Below are positions 7,703 to 18,880 of a stretch of 64,000 bases of DNA, one piece after another. Under the pieces are notes generated by a model. The model was not told the origin of the DNA. It worked only from the letters and a program-made list of their open reading frames with translations, and did no database searches. Origin of the DNA: Rhypophila decipiens (lineage: Eukaryota > Ascomycota > Sordariomycetes > Sordariales > Naviculisporaceae); assembly GCA_033297075.1 (NCBI GenBank), contig MU858064.1, positions 1 through 64,000 on the forward strand. Direction: 5' to 3'. The translations under genes and the position numbers were made by a program. Position 1 is the stretch's first letter. Each line of letters starts with the position of its first letter.

Positions 7703-10471
7703 ATGGCTTCAAGCAAAAGAATGAGGAGTATCGTCACGTCGACAGACTCGCCCCCCAGCAAGCGCCCTTGCCTCATTGTCGAAGGCGACGTGAGCACAGC
7801 GAGCACAGCGAGCAGCTCTCATCCGCAGAGCCATCCAGCAGAAACCCAGCCGCCGCCACATGCGACAAACGAACTCCTGGGAACCGTCCCGATTGAAATC
7901 TGGCATCAGATATTCCAGAATCTTGTCCCAGACCCTTTCAAACCCATCGACCAGGTCTACATGCCCCTCAGAGGAATTGCGCAAATAACCCCGCAACACG
8001 AATTCACCGAGTCGTCTCACCGTCATCGAACACTGCTCGCCCTGTCGAGAACATGCAGGCATCTCAGACCCATCGCAATCCCGCTGCTTTATAGGAATAT
8101 TTTATTCGGGAGTTGCTGTCCACTCATTAAGCTCTGCAGAACGCTGCTGGAGCATCCAGAGAGAGGCCAACATGTGCAGGAAATAACACACGGTGTCGCC
8201 CAAAATGAGACTGATTGGGAACTCAATTGCGAACTCCTTTCTGATATTCCTCTGGCCATGGGGTTTCCGATGACGACCGCCTCAGTACAAAACACACTTA
8301 TCCTGCGGAACCTTGCGCAAACCGCACACGAAAGCTTTCTAGACGGCGACTTCGTTCTTTGCGACAATGCCGGACTTTTTCTTCTCCCCATCTTGGCCAT
8401 GACGCCCAAAATCCTGTCTCTAAACATTGCAGGAGTGTGGAACTGGGATCAGGCAATGATGGGAGATCCTTTCATGATCTTTCTCATGGGATTCGACCCG
8501 GATGGATCTTTGGGGGTTTGCCGCTACTATCTCAAGGACTTGCTCGATCTTCGCCTGGAGCCTATGGGGGGCACGCCAGTATTCCCACCGCCATTGCTCA
8601 AGGATATTAGGTTCTTCCGTGAAGAACCCAGGTGTGAGAATAATCAACTCTTGAACCACATCCGAGTTCTCCGGTCCCACGAATGCCATAAGCTATTTGA
8701 AGCAACGCAAGATATGGCTTCGGTACTTGAAATTCCCCAGGATGATGACGGCAACATGCTCCCTTCAATCCCGCTACGCCGGATTTCGAGATCAGGTCCT
8801 GCTGAGTATATGGTGATTCGCAAATTCCTGGGCAAAGTCCGGAATTTGGATGCAAATCCGTTTTCGTGGAAGCAAAACCCGGGCAGCACCTGGCCATTTT
8901 GGGTAGATCATATGCTCAAACTGGAACTGGCAAAAGACAGCGAAATGTGGGTGGAGAACCCCGAGGCAGGTGGCTACTATGGACGAGACTTTCTAGCTTG
9001 TCTCGACAAGGCAGTTGCCACATCAAGACATTCCGCTACAAGGCTCCCGCTTCAGTCACAAGCTGTGACTGCATACGTAGGCTCGTTTCTCCAACTCCAC
9101 CTTGGTGCACCCTATCCGCCTGAAACACACGAGTTAAGCCTCGAGATGGAGCAATTGGAATATCTTCGTCGAGAATTCCTCGTATCAACCCAGCACGGGC
9201 TATGCCTTTCAGATTGCATCACATCCCGATTCAGCAACTTGTGGGTTTTGCGAATGCCGCTGTATATCCACAAGGACAACCGGAAGGACATCTACGTCGG
9301 CTTCAACCCCGCCAGGTTCCGCCATCTTCAATCACTCACCTTGACTGTTGAGGGGCTCTGGGGTCCGGTCCAGAGAGTATTAGACATGCTGGAGAGAACG
9401 GAACCGTCCAGGCCAAAGATTTCGAGCCCCTCCACAGCGGGCGAGGTCGTACCGGAAGAAGAGCAGATTCGAGTCCTCGATCCCTGGGAAGAGAAGATCA
9501 GGGCGGTCAATCGCATTCCCCCCAACTGCAGGGAGCTCTGTCTCCACGACTGGTTTGCGGAATACTGGAAGGAGGAAGAGCAAGATGATGAAGACGCTGC
9601 GCACATGGAGTTTCACAGGGAAAGAGACTTGGAGATTTACGGACCTGGGAGCGAGGCCGAGTTCGAGACGGCAGTGCTTAATGGATCTGTGCAAAACAAC
9701 TACCCACGGCATCGGTACCGCACATTCACGGCTCCAGACACCCCCACACCCGTGAATCTTTGTGAGGCTATCGACCGCATATTTGAGGTGTATCCCCAGC
9801 CCCTCGAGGACACCGTGTACCGATACCCGACAACTGCCGGCGACAAGGAGTGGGGTAATCCTGATGGTTTTGGTACCGACGGGGATGATGATGATGATGA
9901 TGATGCTTCTGATGATGACCGATCCACCGTTCATGTTGACAATATGAGTGCCAATACGTTCACCAGGCGATACATCAAGGCATTGTTCAAGGGCCTGCGG
10001 CAGATGTGCGTGCACCAGAGGCGGGATCCGTTCACCGGCGAGCTAGAGCCTCCGCTAATTTCCCAGCTACGACCGAAGCTGAAGAAAATCACCTTTGTGT
10101 ACACGCTCCAGTCCCAGCTGCCGCAGTGGGATGGTAAAAGACAAGAGGCGCGGGATCCCACCTATTTCCAGCGCCGGTCTGATTATCTCTGGCGCGCTTG
10201 GTACCACGGGAAGACTATCCCGGGGATGAGCGAGGGGGAGCGGTATCAGGACCTCCGGTGGATAATCATGGACGGATCGGGGGTTGACTTTGAGCTGTTT
10301 GAGGACAGCGTGGGAAATGTGCCGCCCGAGCCGGTGGAGACCGACGAAGAGTCGGATCTGTATCCGGTGGGACTCCAACGTTGGCCTCCTGGTAGCCCTC
10401 CGAGTAGCGTGGTGGCGGAGGCCTCGGATACGGAGATGACGGAGGTGTCGGAGCCTCCTTCTCTGGGCTGA
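7703..10471 (+). CDS. Large F-box protein, paralogue B (922 aa)
   Basis: An intact, intron-less gene. The first ATG is at 7703 (MASSKRMR), resembling the MAARKR start of paralogue A; the frame upstream has no ATG. The F-box-like part begins near residue 58 (LLGTVPIEIWHQIF) and runs through IPLLYRN and HPERGQHVQE. Shared blocks follow in the same order as in A: TPVFPPPLLKD, GLWGPVQRVLDMLE, NRIPPNC and DWFAEY at residue 616, YRYPTTAGD, LRPKLKKITFVYTL and WRAWYHG. A GAT microsatellite (about 9884-9906) gives an acidic Asp run between the DWFAEY and YTL blocks; D has an acidic stretch at the same place. The C-terminus is acidic and Pro-rich. Probable SCF substrate receptor by the F-box alone; target unknown. 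It is the best-preserved plus-strand member of the array. Confidence 0.82.
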   Translation: MASSKRMRSIVTSTDSPPSKRPCLIVEGDVSTASTASSSHPQSHPAETQPPPHATNELLGTVPIEIWHQIFQNLVPDPFKPIDQVYMPLRGIAQITPQHEFTESSHRHRTLLALSRTCRHLRPIAIPLLYRNILFGSCCPLIKLCRTLLEHPERGQHVQEITHGVAQNETDWELNCELLSDIPLAMGFPMTTASVQNTLILRNLAQTAHESFLDGDFVLCDNAGLFLLPILAMTPKILSLNIAGVWNWDQAMMGDPFMIFLMGFDPDGSLGVCRYYLKDLLDLRLEPMGGTPVFPPPLLKDIRFFREEPRCENNQLLNHIRVLRSHECHKLFEATQDMASVLEIPQDDDGNMLPSIPLRRISRSGPAEYMVIRKFLGKVRNLDANPFSWKQNPGSTWPFWVDHMLKLELAKDSEMWVENPEAGGYYGRDFLACLDKAVATSRHSATRLPLQSQAVTAYVGSFLQLHLGAPYPPETHELSLEMEQLEYLRREFLVSTQHGLCLSDCITSRFSNLWVLRMPLYIHKDNRKDIYVGFNPARFRHLQSLTLTVEGLWGPVQRVLDMLERTEPSRPKISSPSTAGEVVPEEEQIRVLDPWEEKIRAVNRIPPNCRELCLHDWFAEYWKEEEQDDEDAAHMEFHRERDLEIYGPGSEAEFETAVLNGSVQNNYPRHRYRTFTAPDTPTPVNLCEAIDRIFEVYPQPLEDTVYRYPTTAGDKEWGNPDGFGTDGDDDDDDDASDDDRSTVHVDNMSANTFTRRYIKALFKGLRQMCVHQRRDPFTGELEPPLISQLRPKLKKITFVYTLQSQLPQWDGKRQEARDPTYFQRRSDYLWRAWYHGKTIPGMSEGERYQDLRWIIMDGSGVDFELFEDSVGNVPPEPVETDEESDLYPVGLQRWPPGSPPSSVVAEASDTEMTEVSEPPSLG

Positions 10472-11679
10472 TGACTGCGGGCGGGCGGCGGTGTCAGGAT
10501 ATTTGAGTTGTTTTTTGCTGTACGATAGGACGAGCAGGGTGGACATCTCCATTGGGACAATATTTGAAGAGCTGTGGCTTTTTCAAGGTCCGATGGCTGG
10601 ATATCCTGTCGAGTAAAGAGTGCGGACGGTGCTTGGCTTCATTTAGCCGAGGTTATCTATTAGTTAATGTTTCTATATATACCTGTATACTATCAACGTT
10701 GACACGACCCCGAGAAAGCCGCGTTGCTTAATTACCATGTTTTCACTTGCTACAGAACATGAAATAGGAGCAAGTGATGCGTCCTGTTTGTCTACCATTT
10801 AGATTATCAGGTTCCATATCACATCAAGAAGCAAGGTATAATGGGTATGGGTATTTTGTGCAGTAATAATAGAAAGTAATAACGCCCAAGTACAGTGATA
10901 TCACGACGATATTCTGGATCCAATGTACACACGGCAAATCTTTGTTCAACGGGGTAAATTACCTCTTCACGAGGCATTTTGCCGCTACCAAGAAGAAACA
11001 GAACAGAAAGGAGGGATGTATTACTAGACCACCATAGTCATGATATAATACCCAAAAGAACATGTCCTTCAGGGAGGACTCGGATTTCAAGAAATTTGAA
11101 AGATTTGGTAATCCGCTGAGGGCCGTGGGGAAAAAGGAAGATGTATGTCCAAATGTGGAGCCAAGGTCACAACTAAAGTGTGGGGCTTACCTCAAGTTGT
11201 AAGTTGTAATGTGGGACCAATCAGATCACTTGCCTTGGCAGTACGAGACGGGTCCCCGTTACTGGGGTCGCCTTCGTCATCTCTGTACCGAAGAGTTTAT
11301 GGGCAGTCAAATGTGCGGATTGGCGTTGCAGAATAATGAAATAAGGTCACTTTGAAGTACTCGAAATTGAAAATAATTTGTATCCTAGGAGCCTACCTGG
11401 TCATAGTCAGCCTACTATATGAAGGTAGGGTGGATGTCGTATGTTAAACAGCGCTTGGATCTTGCTATGGAGTATGGACCCGGGATGGTTCCCAGTTTCC
11501 AACCCCATACCTCCTTCCATCCGTCATGGGGGAGTTGAGAGCTCTGTGGGGAGATTAGTACAGCAATCTCTGACGGCTGGCGGGGGTTCTAGCAGTGGCA
11601 GAAGATATCTGAGTGGAGCACAGCCTGCTGCTGCACTGCGTGACCCCTAATCTCGAATGCTTCCCCTCCAAACTGCTCC
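10472..11679. other. Intergenic region between F-box genes B and C
   Basis: About 1.2 kb with no frame I can support. The first part probably contains the terminator of gene B. No transposon ends were recognised. Confidence 0.4.
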
Positions 11680-11827
11680 CAGCCAGCTGTCACTTTCACC
11701 GTCAAGCAACCAAATCTTTGATTCTGCAAGCCTGCTGTACTCTGCACTGTCCAGCAACCAATCCTTGATTTTGCAAGCCGGCTGTCTTCTTCACCGTCCA
11801 GTAACCAATCCTCGATTTTGCAAGCCG
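11680..11827. repeat. Tandem 47-48 bp repeats in the leader of F-box gene C
   Basis: Two full units (11705-11752, 11753-11799), a partial third (11800-11827) and the tail of an earlier unit share CCAATC, GATTTTGCAAGCC and CACCGTCC. Two units contain a CCAAT box. The array ends about 60 bp before the ATG at 11888. The unit is unrelated to the repeats before genes B and D. Confidence 0.82.
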
Positions 11828-11887
11828 AAAACTCCTCTCAAGATTACCCCTTTTTGACGACGACGACATCAGCAAACATCAAACAGG

Positions 11888-14185
11888 ATGTCTTCCCTAG
11901 GTACTCTCCCCGACGATCTCCTGCTCACGATCTTCGAATTCGTCACCCCGGAGCCTTTTGAGCTCTCCGACACCATGTATCTCGAAAGAGTCAACGATTT
12001 CAACGCGCATTCAATGGACCCTATTCAAGAGGAATGGGAAGATTTCCTCTCCGCTCGCTCCGCTCTGCTGGCACTGACCAGAAAAGCTCGGTTTACCCAG
12101 CGCCTAGCCATGCCCCTACTCTACCGAAACGTCGTGTTCAACAACCGCTTAGAGGGCATCCGGAAGTTCTTGTATGTCCTGGCCAACCACCCCGAGCGAG
12201 GCCACTGGGTGCAGCAAATCACCTGGCTTCTTCCGCATCCAGATGAAGACGAGGATCTTTGCCCGAAGCTGGAACTCCAAATTGCAGAGAGACGGTCTGT
12301 TTCCTGCGACCGAAGTGAATCTCGACCGCGTTGCGACCGAGTATCGGCTGCCGCTGCAGCGGTTGGCGGACCCAATAAGGAATATACATCTCCGATTTCC
12401 GGCCGGTTGCTTGGGGGCTCTGGCCTTGCCGTTGTTATCCCTAACACCTAATCTCGTCACCCTAAATATCTCGGGATACCAGGCATGGTGGGCAAGAAAA
12501 TGGAATGAGCGCGTTAACATCGATCCATTCTTCGGCTTCCTGGACTGTGATACATATCCCTCCGCACCATTGTATCAGATGCACATAAACTCCCTCTTTC
12601 CGGAGCATCTTTTCCGCCTCCAAATGGACCATAGCGGGAGACTGGTTGGCATGACATTCCCCCCACCCCGTCTCCAGACTATTGTCCGGTCCTGCAGGTC
12701 GGAGCTGGAGCTTGACGTTGTCGGGACTCCATTCATCAGTATCACAGAACGGCTGTCGCTTTCCTCCTTCGAAAGAAACATGGCATTTGCCAATATCTCG
12801 CGGAAGATGAGGGATAGGCTAGGTATTCGAACCGGGGGTGAATACCAGCTCCTAGACGCCAACTTCTTGGCGCCATCGACTATCTTGAGGTCAAGTCCCG
12901 ATGTGTATTTCGATATCTGCACATATATCGACGCCGCGCGGTCCGTTCGATTTGGAAACGCCTCCGACTGGAATCAGCACCTCGACTGGCTTCGATGTCT
13001 TCCCGTTTACCGTCCCCAAGGAATGTCGATCGGTTTCCCCGACAATTTGGATTTGTTGGACAAGGAGGATACCGTTAAAACGTTCAACTAATGCCTTGTC
13101 AACATTCAAGATGCGGTCCACAGAAGACTGCCATTTCTCGCGCAGCACAGTATGCGGTGCTGGATGGTGGATCTGATAATTAGGGGTGTAGAATTGGACA
13201 ACGCCCGAGACACTGTCACTGACCTCACTATAACTCATCCTCATCATCAGTGGGTGCCCATCGACGTGTCGGGCTTCGACAGCACAGAAGACCTGGGCGC
13301 TTGCATCAATGCCCGAATGCCCGGCCTGGAGGTTCTCGACATAAATTTGCGGCTGTACATCAACAACAGGAACCAAGTATACGAGGAGTTCAACCCGTTC
13401 GATTTCAAGGAGGTCAAGGAACTTACCATCACGGTAGAGGCGTTGTGGGGGCCCATGAGGGCAGTGATGGCCATGCTGAGAGGCGACCTCCGGGAGGAAG
13501 GTGATGAACCAATCACCGACGAAGCATGCGGCATGATCTGGCAGATGCGGCGCAAGGCCGTCAGTCGTTTACCGGTCAATATCAAGACTCTTCGCTTGAT
13601 AGATTGGTTCGCCGAGTACCACACCTACTCGCCTACAGACCACGGCCCCGCCCTTGAGGAATCTGAGGAATTTGCAGGGAATGGATTCCTTCATGGTAAC
13701 GAAGACGCAGATGCACAGGACGCAGGAGATCCTCCCAACCCATACGATCCAAGGGCGGCAACACCATTCTACAAGTATCCTTTTTGTCTGGGAGATACGC
13801 AACCTGCGCTTTACCCCGCTTTTCTTGCCAAAACGTACATCAACGCGCTGGGGTGGGACTGGCAAAGTTGTGCGCTCCGTCACAACACTCGCCTCTGCCG
13901 CTGGTTGAAGAGTTGCGCCCGACGCTAAAAAGGATTGAGTTTGTTTATTGTCTTCAGGCGGAGGAAGACGCAAACGATCCGGAACACCACAAGGCGGATA
14001 ATGAATGGCGCGAGTGGTGTGGGGAGGGGGAAAAATGGGGGGAGAATTCTTATCGCACATTTGCCCATGAGCTCGAGCAGAAGGTGGGCATTCAGGTTAT
14101 CGTTTGGGAAGGGTCTGTTGGGAACCCACCTTTGCCACCACAGGACTATGGGCAGGTGGAGAATGAGGCTTTGCTGGAAGAATGA
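11888..14185 (+). pseudogene. F-box protein paralogue C, disrupted (three lesions)
   Basis: Homologous to A, B and especially D along its length, but not readable as one frame. It starts at ATG 11888 with an F-box ([14 protein letters not shown]), then [10 protein letters not shown] and [10 protein letters not shown]. Near 12285 the homology jumps to another frame, which carries [14 protein letters not shown] at 13089-13091 interrupts that frame inside an otherwise aligned segment. The frame resumes with [20 protein letters not shown] and DWFAEY (about 13602-13619), then shifts again near 13845 before [15 protein letters not shown], and ends at 14185. No GT...AG pairs explain the jumps, so introns are unlikely. 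The lesions are indels and one stop, not the dense C-to-T pattern of repeat-induced mutation. Decay therefore looks ordinary and moderately recent. Confidence 0.8.
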
Positions 14186-15183
14186 GGGCTTGGGTTCTCA
14201 TTCATCGTGTGTCAGGGCAGTGTATATCGGTTGAGGAGTGGGCTTATTATTGGTGGGAGAAGAAGTCAAGAACCGTACTGGGCAAGGGCAAGTTACTCTT
14301 CTAATTCATAACAACAACAACCATTTCAAGCATCAACGATGTTCGCCTGTCCTTCCCCCTCATATACGGGGCCATAGTGATCATTTCTTGCTCTTGAAGT
14401 AAAAATTTGGTGGGTCAAACTGACAGGACAGTGTTGGAGACGAGGGTACCTAGATCAGGATAAGGCATCAACCCGAAAGGATATTATTTCTCGACATACT
14501 TTTCCCTCTGCGTCCTTGCATCTAAAAATACATAATACTTTTGCGACTCATGATGGCCTAAACTCAATTATTCTCATTTGTTCCCTCGCTCCCACTTGCA
14601 TCGTTCTGGAAGTTTCCTTGCATTGAAACGTTGTCGAGTAAGGTTCTTAATTTGACTTTGGTGCGATGGGATGTCATGTGCCTCACTGCAAGCATTTCTC
14701 GATTATCGGTATTACTCCACTGCGTGATTAAATGCTCTGTTTTGCCGAAGAGAATTCTTACATACACAGCCCCTTTGCATCGACAAAAGCTGTGTATAGG
14801 TCAACTACGATAGCCATAATAATAACGAGTACTAGCAACTTGAAATACAGCACTCAAACATTTCGCTGTCAAGGGGTTTGTAGCATGATGGCTTGCTGAG
14901 GTCCAGAGGCACGAAGCGTGTCTTGCTGTAAGGCGAAACTCAATTCTTTTTCGCCGCTTGCCATATAGGCCACGTTGTGTACATGTTGATTCTCCGCTCT
15001 ATTTAGAAAAACGCCACAAAGTAAAAAAGAAGGGCATAAGTAGAAGGGAAGCCTAAAGACTATTTCCAAACTTTTGGAACAACGAGGGCAAACCCTCCTA
15101 AACTTAGTTTAAAGTTTTTCCTTTTGGGAGGACATGGGCCTGACGAGTATTTATTCCCTGTCCCTCCCGGGCTGAGTTAACTT
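14186..15183. other. Intergenic region between F-box genes C and D
   Basis: One kilobase without a supportable gene. No transposon termini were seen. Confidence 0.4.
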
Positions 15184-15329
15184 GTCTCTCTTCCTCTTTC
15201 ATCACCAGATCATTCACCGTCTGTCTTCCTCTCTCTTTGATCACCATATCACTCACCGTCTCTCTTCCTCTTCCATCACCATATCATTCACCTCTAGCTC
15301 TCTCTCTCTCATCACCACATCACTCACAT
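15184..15329. repeat. Pyrimidine-rich 35-39 bp tandem repeats in the leader of F-box gene D
   Basis: Four units with the pattern CTCTCTTCCTCTTTCATCAC then CATATCATTCACC. The last ends about 10 bp before the ATG at 15338. The array resembles the pyrimidine-rich leaders of fungal genes but is clearly repeated. Confidence 0.8.
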
Positions 15330-15337
15330 CTGTCAAG

Positions 15338-17693
15338 ATGTCTGACAAGGCCTGTCTTGTCAACCTCCCGGAACCGATACTTCACAGGATTCTTGAATTC
15401 CTGGCTCCGCAGGTAGTCGCACACCCTGGCCCCAATGGAGAGCTACAAACGACAGGACCAGAATACTCCCTTTGCCAGAATGCCCTCGATGCTTTGAGCA
15501 AGACGAGCAAATCAGGGAGACGGCTTTCGCTCTCATATCTCTACAGGAACCCCGTTTTCGTTGGACCGCGAGTAGGGCTCCGCCACATTCAGAGGTTCGC
15601 GGAGGTCTTGCTCCAGCACCCGCGGAGGGGCTCGTGGGTCCGCAAACTAATGTGGCAGCTACCGTACCCAGACCGGGAAGGGGAAGGGGACCCGTTCTCG
15701 CTAATGCACCCAGAACGGGGCTGGGTGCATCAGGTTGAGGAAATGCGTAGATTGACGCTACGCCTCCCAAGCGATCAGTCCCCTGCCGTGCGACGCTTGA
15801 CAAAGCTGAACTTGGAGGCCAACCTGTTCCCAGCGCGAGGGCTCGGGGCCATCGCGTTCCCCATCCTTGCTTTAACTACCAGACTCAGGGAATTGGTTAT
15901 ATGGGATTCTGGGCATTGGTACCAACAAATGCCGGACGATGCGGCAAGGGACCCGTTTTTTCTCCTTTCTTCGAGGTTTAAACCCCCCAGAGTATCAAGC
16001 CGTGTTCAGGGATTATCTGCCCTGCGCCGAATTTCGACTACAGCTGTCCAGGACAGGTCGAGCGATTGGCCCTACATTTCCCCCACCAGAGCTTGAAACC
16101 ATGTCTCTTTATGAGCTAGGAAACTCGGACATTCACGACAAAGAGAACGACGGTCGGGTCGTGTACACCGCCACAGTCGCTTCTATTAGCAGTATGCGAA
16201 GCAATTTTCAACTTTCCGGCCTTTTGAACGAAATGGACAACAAGCTGGACACCAGTAGGAATCACCAGACACTGCCCGTCAATCCAACGCACTTCCAGCC
16301 GTCGAGGATACTCAAAGCTTCCGCAGAAAGCTATCTGCACATTCGCTCCGCTCTCGAAAAGGCACGCAATTTGCCTCTCTGTTTAGATGGGGAAAGAAGC
16401 AACACCAACTGGCGGCTCCACATTGACTGGCTTCAGGAACTCCCCGGCAACAAAACTGAACGAAAGATGTTCGCCAGCGACCTGGACGACCTCGATGAGA
16501 GAAATGAAACTTTTTCCCGCACTATCACCCGCTGCCAACGAAATATCCGGGACAAAATACCCATAGTCAGTGGTGTCAGTCTGCACTACCCACTCGCCTG
16601 GTTGATTTCAGAGGCTTGGGCTCGACCCGGTGACCGACCCGACTGGAACCAGCCTTTATGGAAACTAAGGATCCTCCATCCCCATCATGCTCGCCCTGCC
16701 CGCTATTTACAGGGTACAGATGTCAACTTTGGTCAGTATCTACAACGCGGGATGAGCGACGTCCCGTGCCTCGCCGTTCCTTTGCAGCTCCGCCCTGCCG
16801 ACCGCCAGCAGATCTACGGCAGCTTGGACACATCGGAGCTGAAGTTCGTGACCGAGTTGGAAATCACCGTTGAAGGCCTATGGGGTCCCATGACCACGGC
16901 GATGAGAATGCTCGAGAAATACGAGGACTGCGTTACATGCAGTCTGGATCGATGTGGAAAGTGCCTCAAGCACCTTGACTTGCAGCAACTGCGGGCCATG
17001 AGACGCAAGGCGATTAACCGCCTCCCACCCAATCTCGTCACCTTGCGCCTGGTCGATTGGTTTGCCGAGTATCATGATGTGTCGACAAACCTAGAGCGGC
17101 ACGAAGCTCGTCATCAACAAGCCGACCCCGCCACTGCCAATGACGACCAAGACGACAACGACGACGATGAAGACATGAATGAAGATGAAGACGTGGATGA
17201 AGATGAAGACATGGATGAAGATGAACACAATAAATACTTCATCGACGACAACGGCACTCTCTTCGACCCGCGGGCCGACCACTCAACCTACTTCTACCCA
17301 CAAGACACCTTCACGTTTCCAGGGGCAGAGCAAGGAAATCAACCCAATCGGGAGCTGTGGAAGCAAGCTCATTTCATGGATTCTCTGACGCGGAGGTATA
17401 TTCGCGCCCTGGAACACGGGCTCGTCCAACCGTTTCCTAGCAGTTCTGAGGAGCGGCCAACTTCTTTTCGGCAGAGACGGAGCCTGCGGCGGATCGAGTT
17501 TGTTTATACCCCTCTTCGGCAAGCGGACACTGGAGATGCCTGGGTCACTTATCACGTGTGGAGGACGTGGTATGCTTCGTTGGAGTATCAGACTTTGGTG
17601 GAGAAACTTGGGAAGGCGGGCATGGAGTTTGTGTTGTATGAGGCGGAACAGGGAACTTTACCAGCACCGCCTGTCCGAAAGGTTGAGGCTTGA
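15338..17693 (+). pseudogene. F-box protein paralogue D with one frameshift in a T6 run
   Basis: The start is ATG 15338 (MSDKACL). The F-box begins near residue 8 (NLPEPILHRILEFL) and continues with YLYRNPVF and HPRRGSWVRK. At the T6 run 15956-15961 the aligned reading moves to another frame, which then stays open to the stop at 17693. Apart from that single base the gene is intact (about 784 codons). Shared blocks: GPTFPPPELE, GLWGPMTTAMRML, MRRKAINRLPPN and DWFAEY (about 17054-17071), FYPQDTF, RIEFVYTPL and WRTWYA. Between the WGP and DWFAEY blocks there is a Cys knuckle, CVTCSLDRCGKC, absent in A-C. After DWFAEY comes an acidic Asp/Glu repeat. A sequencing error, a programmed shift or a young pseudogene are all possible. 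Confidence 0.72.
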
Positions 17694-17696
17694 ATA

Positions 17697-18880
17697 ATGG
17701 CCAACAGAGCGAGTGATGGATTCGAAGGGAGTAGGTCCACGGATTGAAGTGGCTGTTGGAATGGGGCTGAAGGTCTGGGTTAATTTAGGATGTAAAAGGT
17801 TTGAATGTCGGATAGCTGGATATGACCACAACACTGTGGTCAATTGCTCTTTACTTATCGGAGGTAGCTACCTGGTTTAATGTAGCACAATCAAAGTTTT
17901 TCGGAAACAATGCGCAAAGACTGTTGAATTAACTGCCGTGAGTGAGCTATGACACTCTTCCACGCGTCCGTTACACCTGCCATGTTCAGTACGTAATGGT
18001 AATCTCATCAGCTGCCTGTAAGACCGATGCTTGATCACAGTCCTGACTTGGCGGATGAGAGGACTGGGGCTTCCCTGTCGATCTGTAAATTAGAAGAAAC
18101 GGAGAGCACCATCCACATTGAGGTAGCATGCATAGATCACTACTACATTTTGTGGTGCAGAGCAAGCCTTCCTTGCCCGGTTCAGGAACTTACACTGCTG
18201 TCATTGAGCATCTCTTCCAATTCCTGCTGAGCTCCTCCCGCCAGGATCCTCACCGTAAGCTTGATTGACTGCCCACCTACCCACCTCAGGCATGACCGGT
18301 GGGCTTCGTATTTGGCTAGGGCAGTACTTTCGCTACCGTAGCTATTCTGCAAGCAAGATTCAAACCCCCTCTTGCTCGGAGCAGTGCTATGTTCTCTCCC
18401 AGGAACCACTACCTGACCGAGGGAGAGGAGGGGCAACCCAGCCCGTTATCGCCTCCCAAGACTGCCCATGGTAGGTAGGGTCCACTTTGGCTTCTTTTAA
18501 ACCAAACCTGGGATTGAATCTGCCATGTCGAACCCTGCCCACTCCATTCAAGCCATCCATCACTCCGACCGCACAAATCACGTCTCAACATGCTTGGGCC
18601 TAACCGGCTGGTCCGCCTCAAGATTCTGGTTCTCTTCTTTTTCTTCCTCTTACAACTCTGCCCACCATCAACCCGTACAAAATCATTTACATTTTGATCA
18701 TATCTTTTTTTCTTCTTATCCTTTTTATCCTTTTTTCCTTTCTTTTTGGCAACATCTCTTTCCTTCTATTCTTCCGCCGGCTGACTTTTCTGTCATGATG
18801 ATTAAATGGTGCTGGAATTCTGTGCGCATCGGACGGGTCTGGTTATTATTGGCTTCTATTCTTTCCGATCATTATTCAAC
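17697..18880. other. Gene-free stretch after F-box gene D
   Basis: No supportable coding frame. A pyrimidine-rich tract at about 18620-18790 resembles a leader upstream of the putative spliced fragment that follows. Confidence 0.35.

Noticed and set aside
11888..14185. Paralogue C as an intact gene with introns
   Set aside because: No GT...AG pair sits at the frame jumps and aligned sequence is continuous across them, so indels and a stop are the simpler reading.
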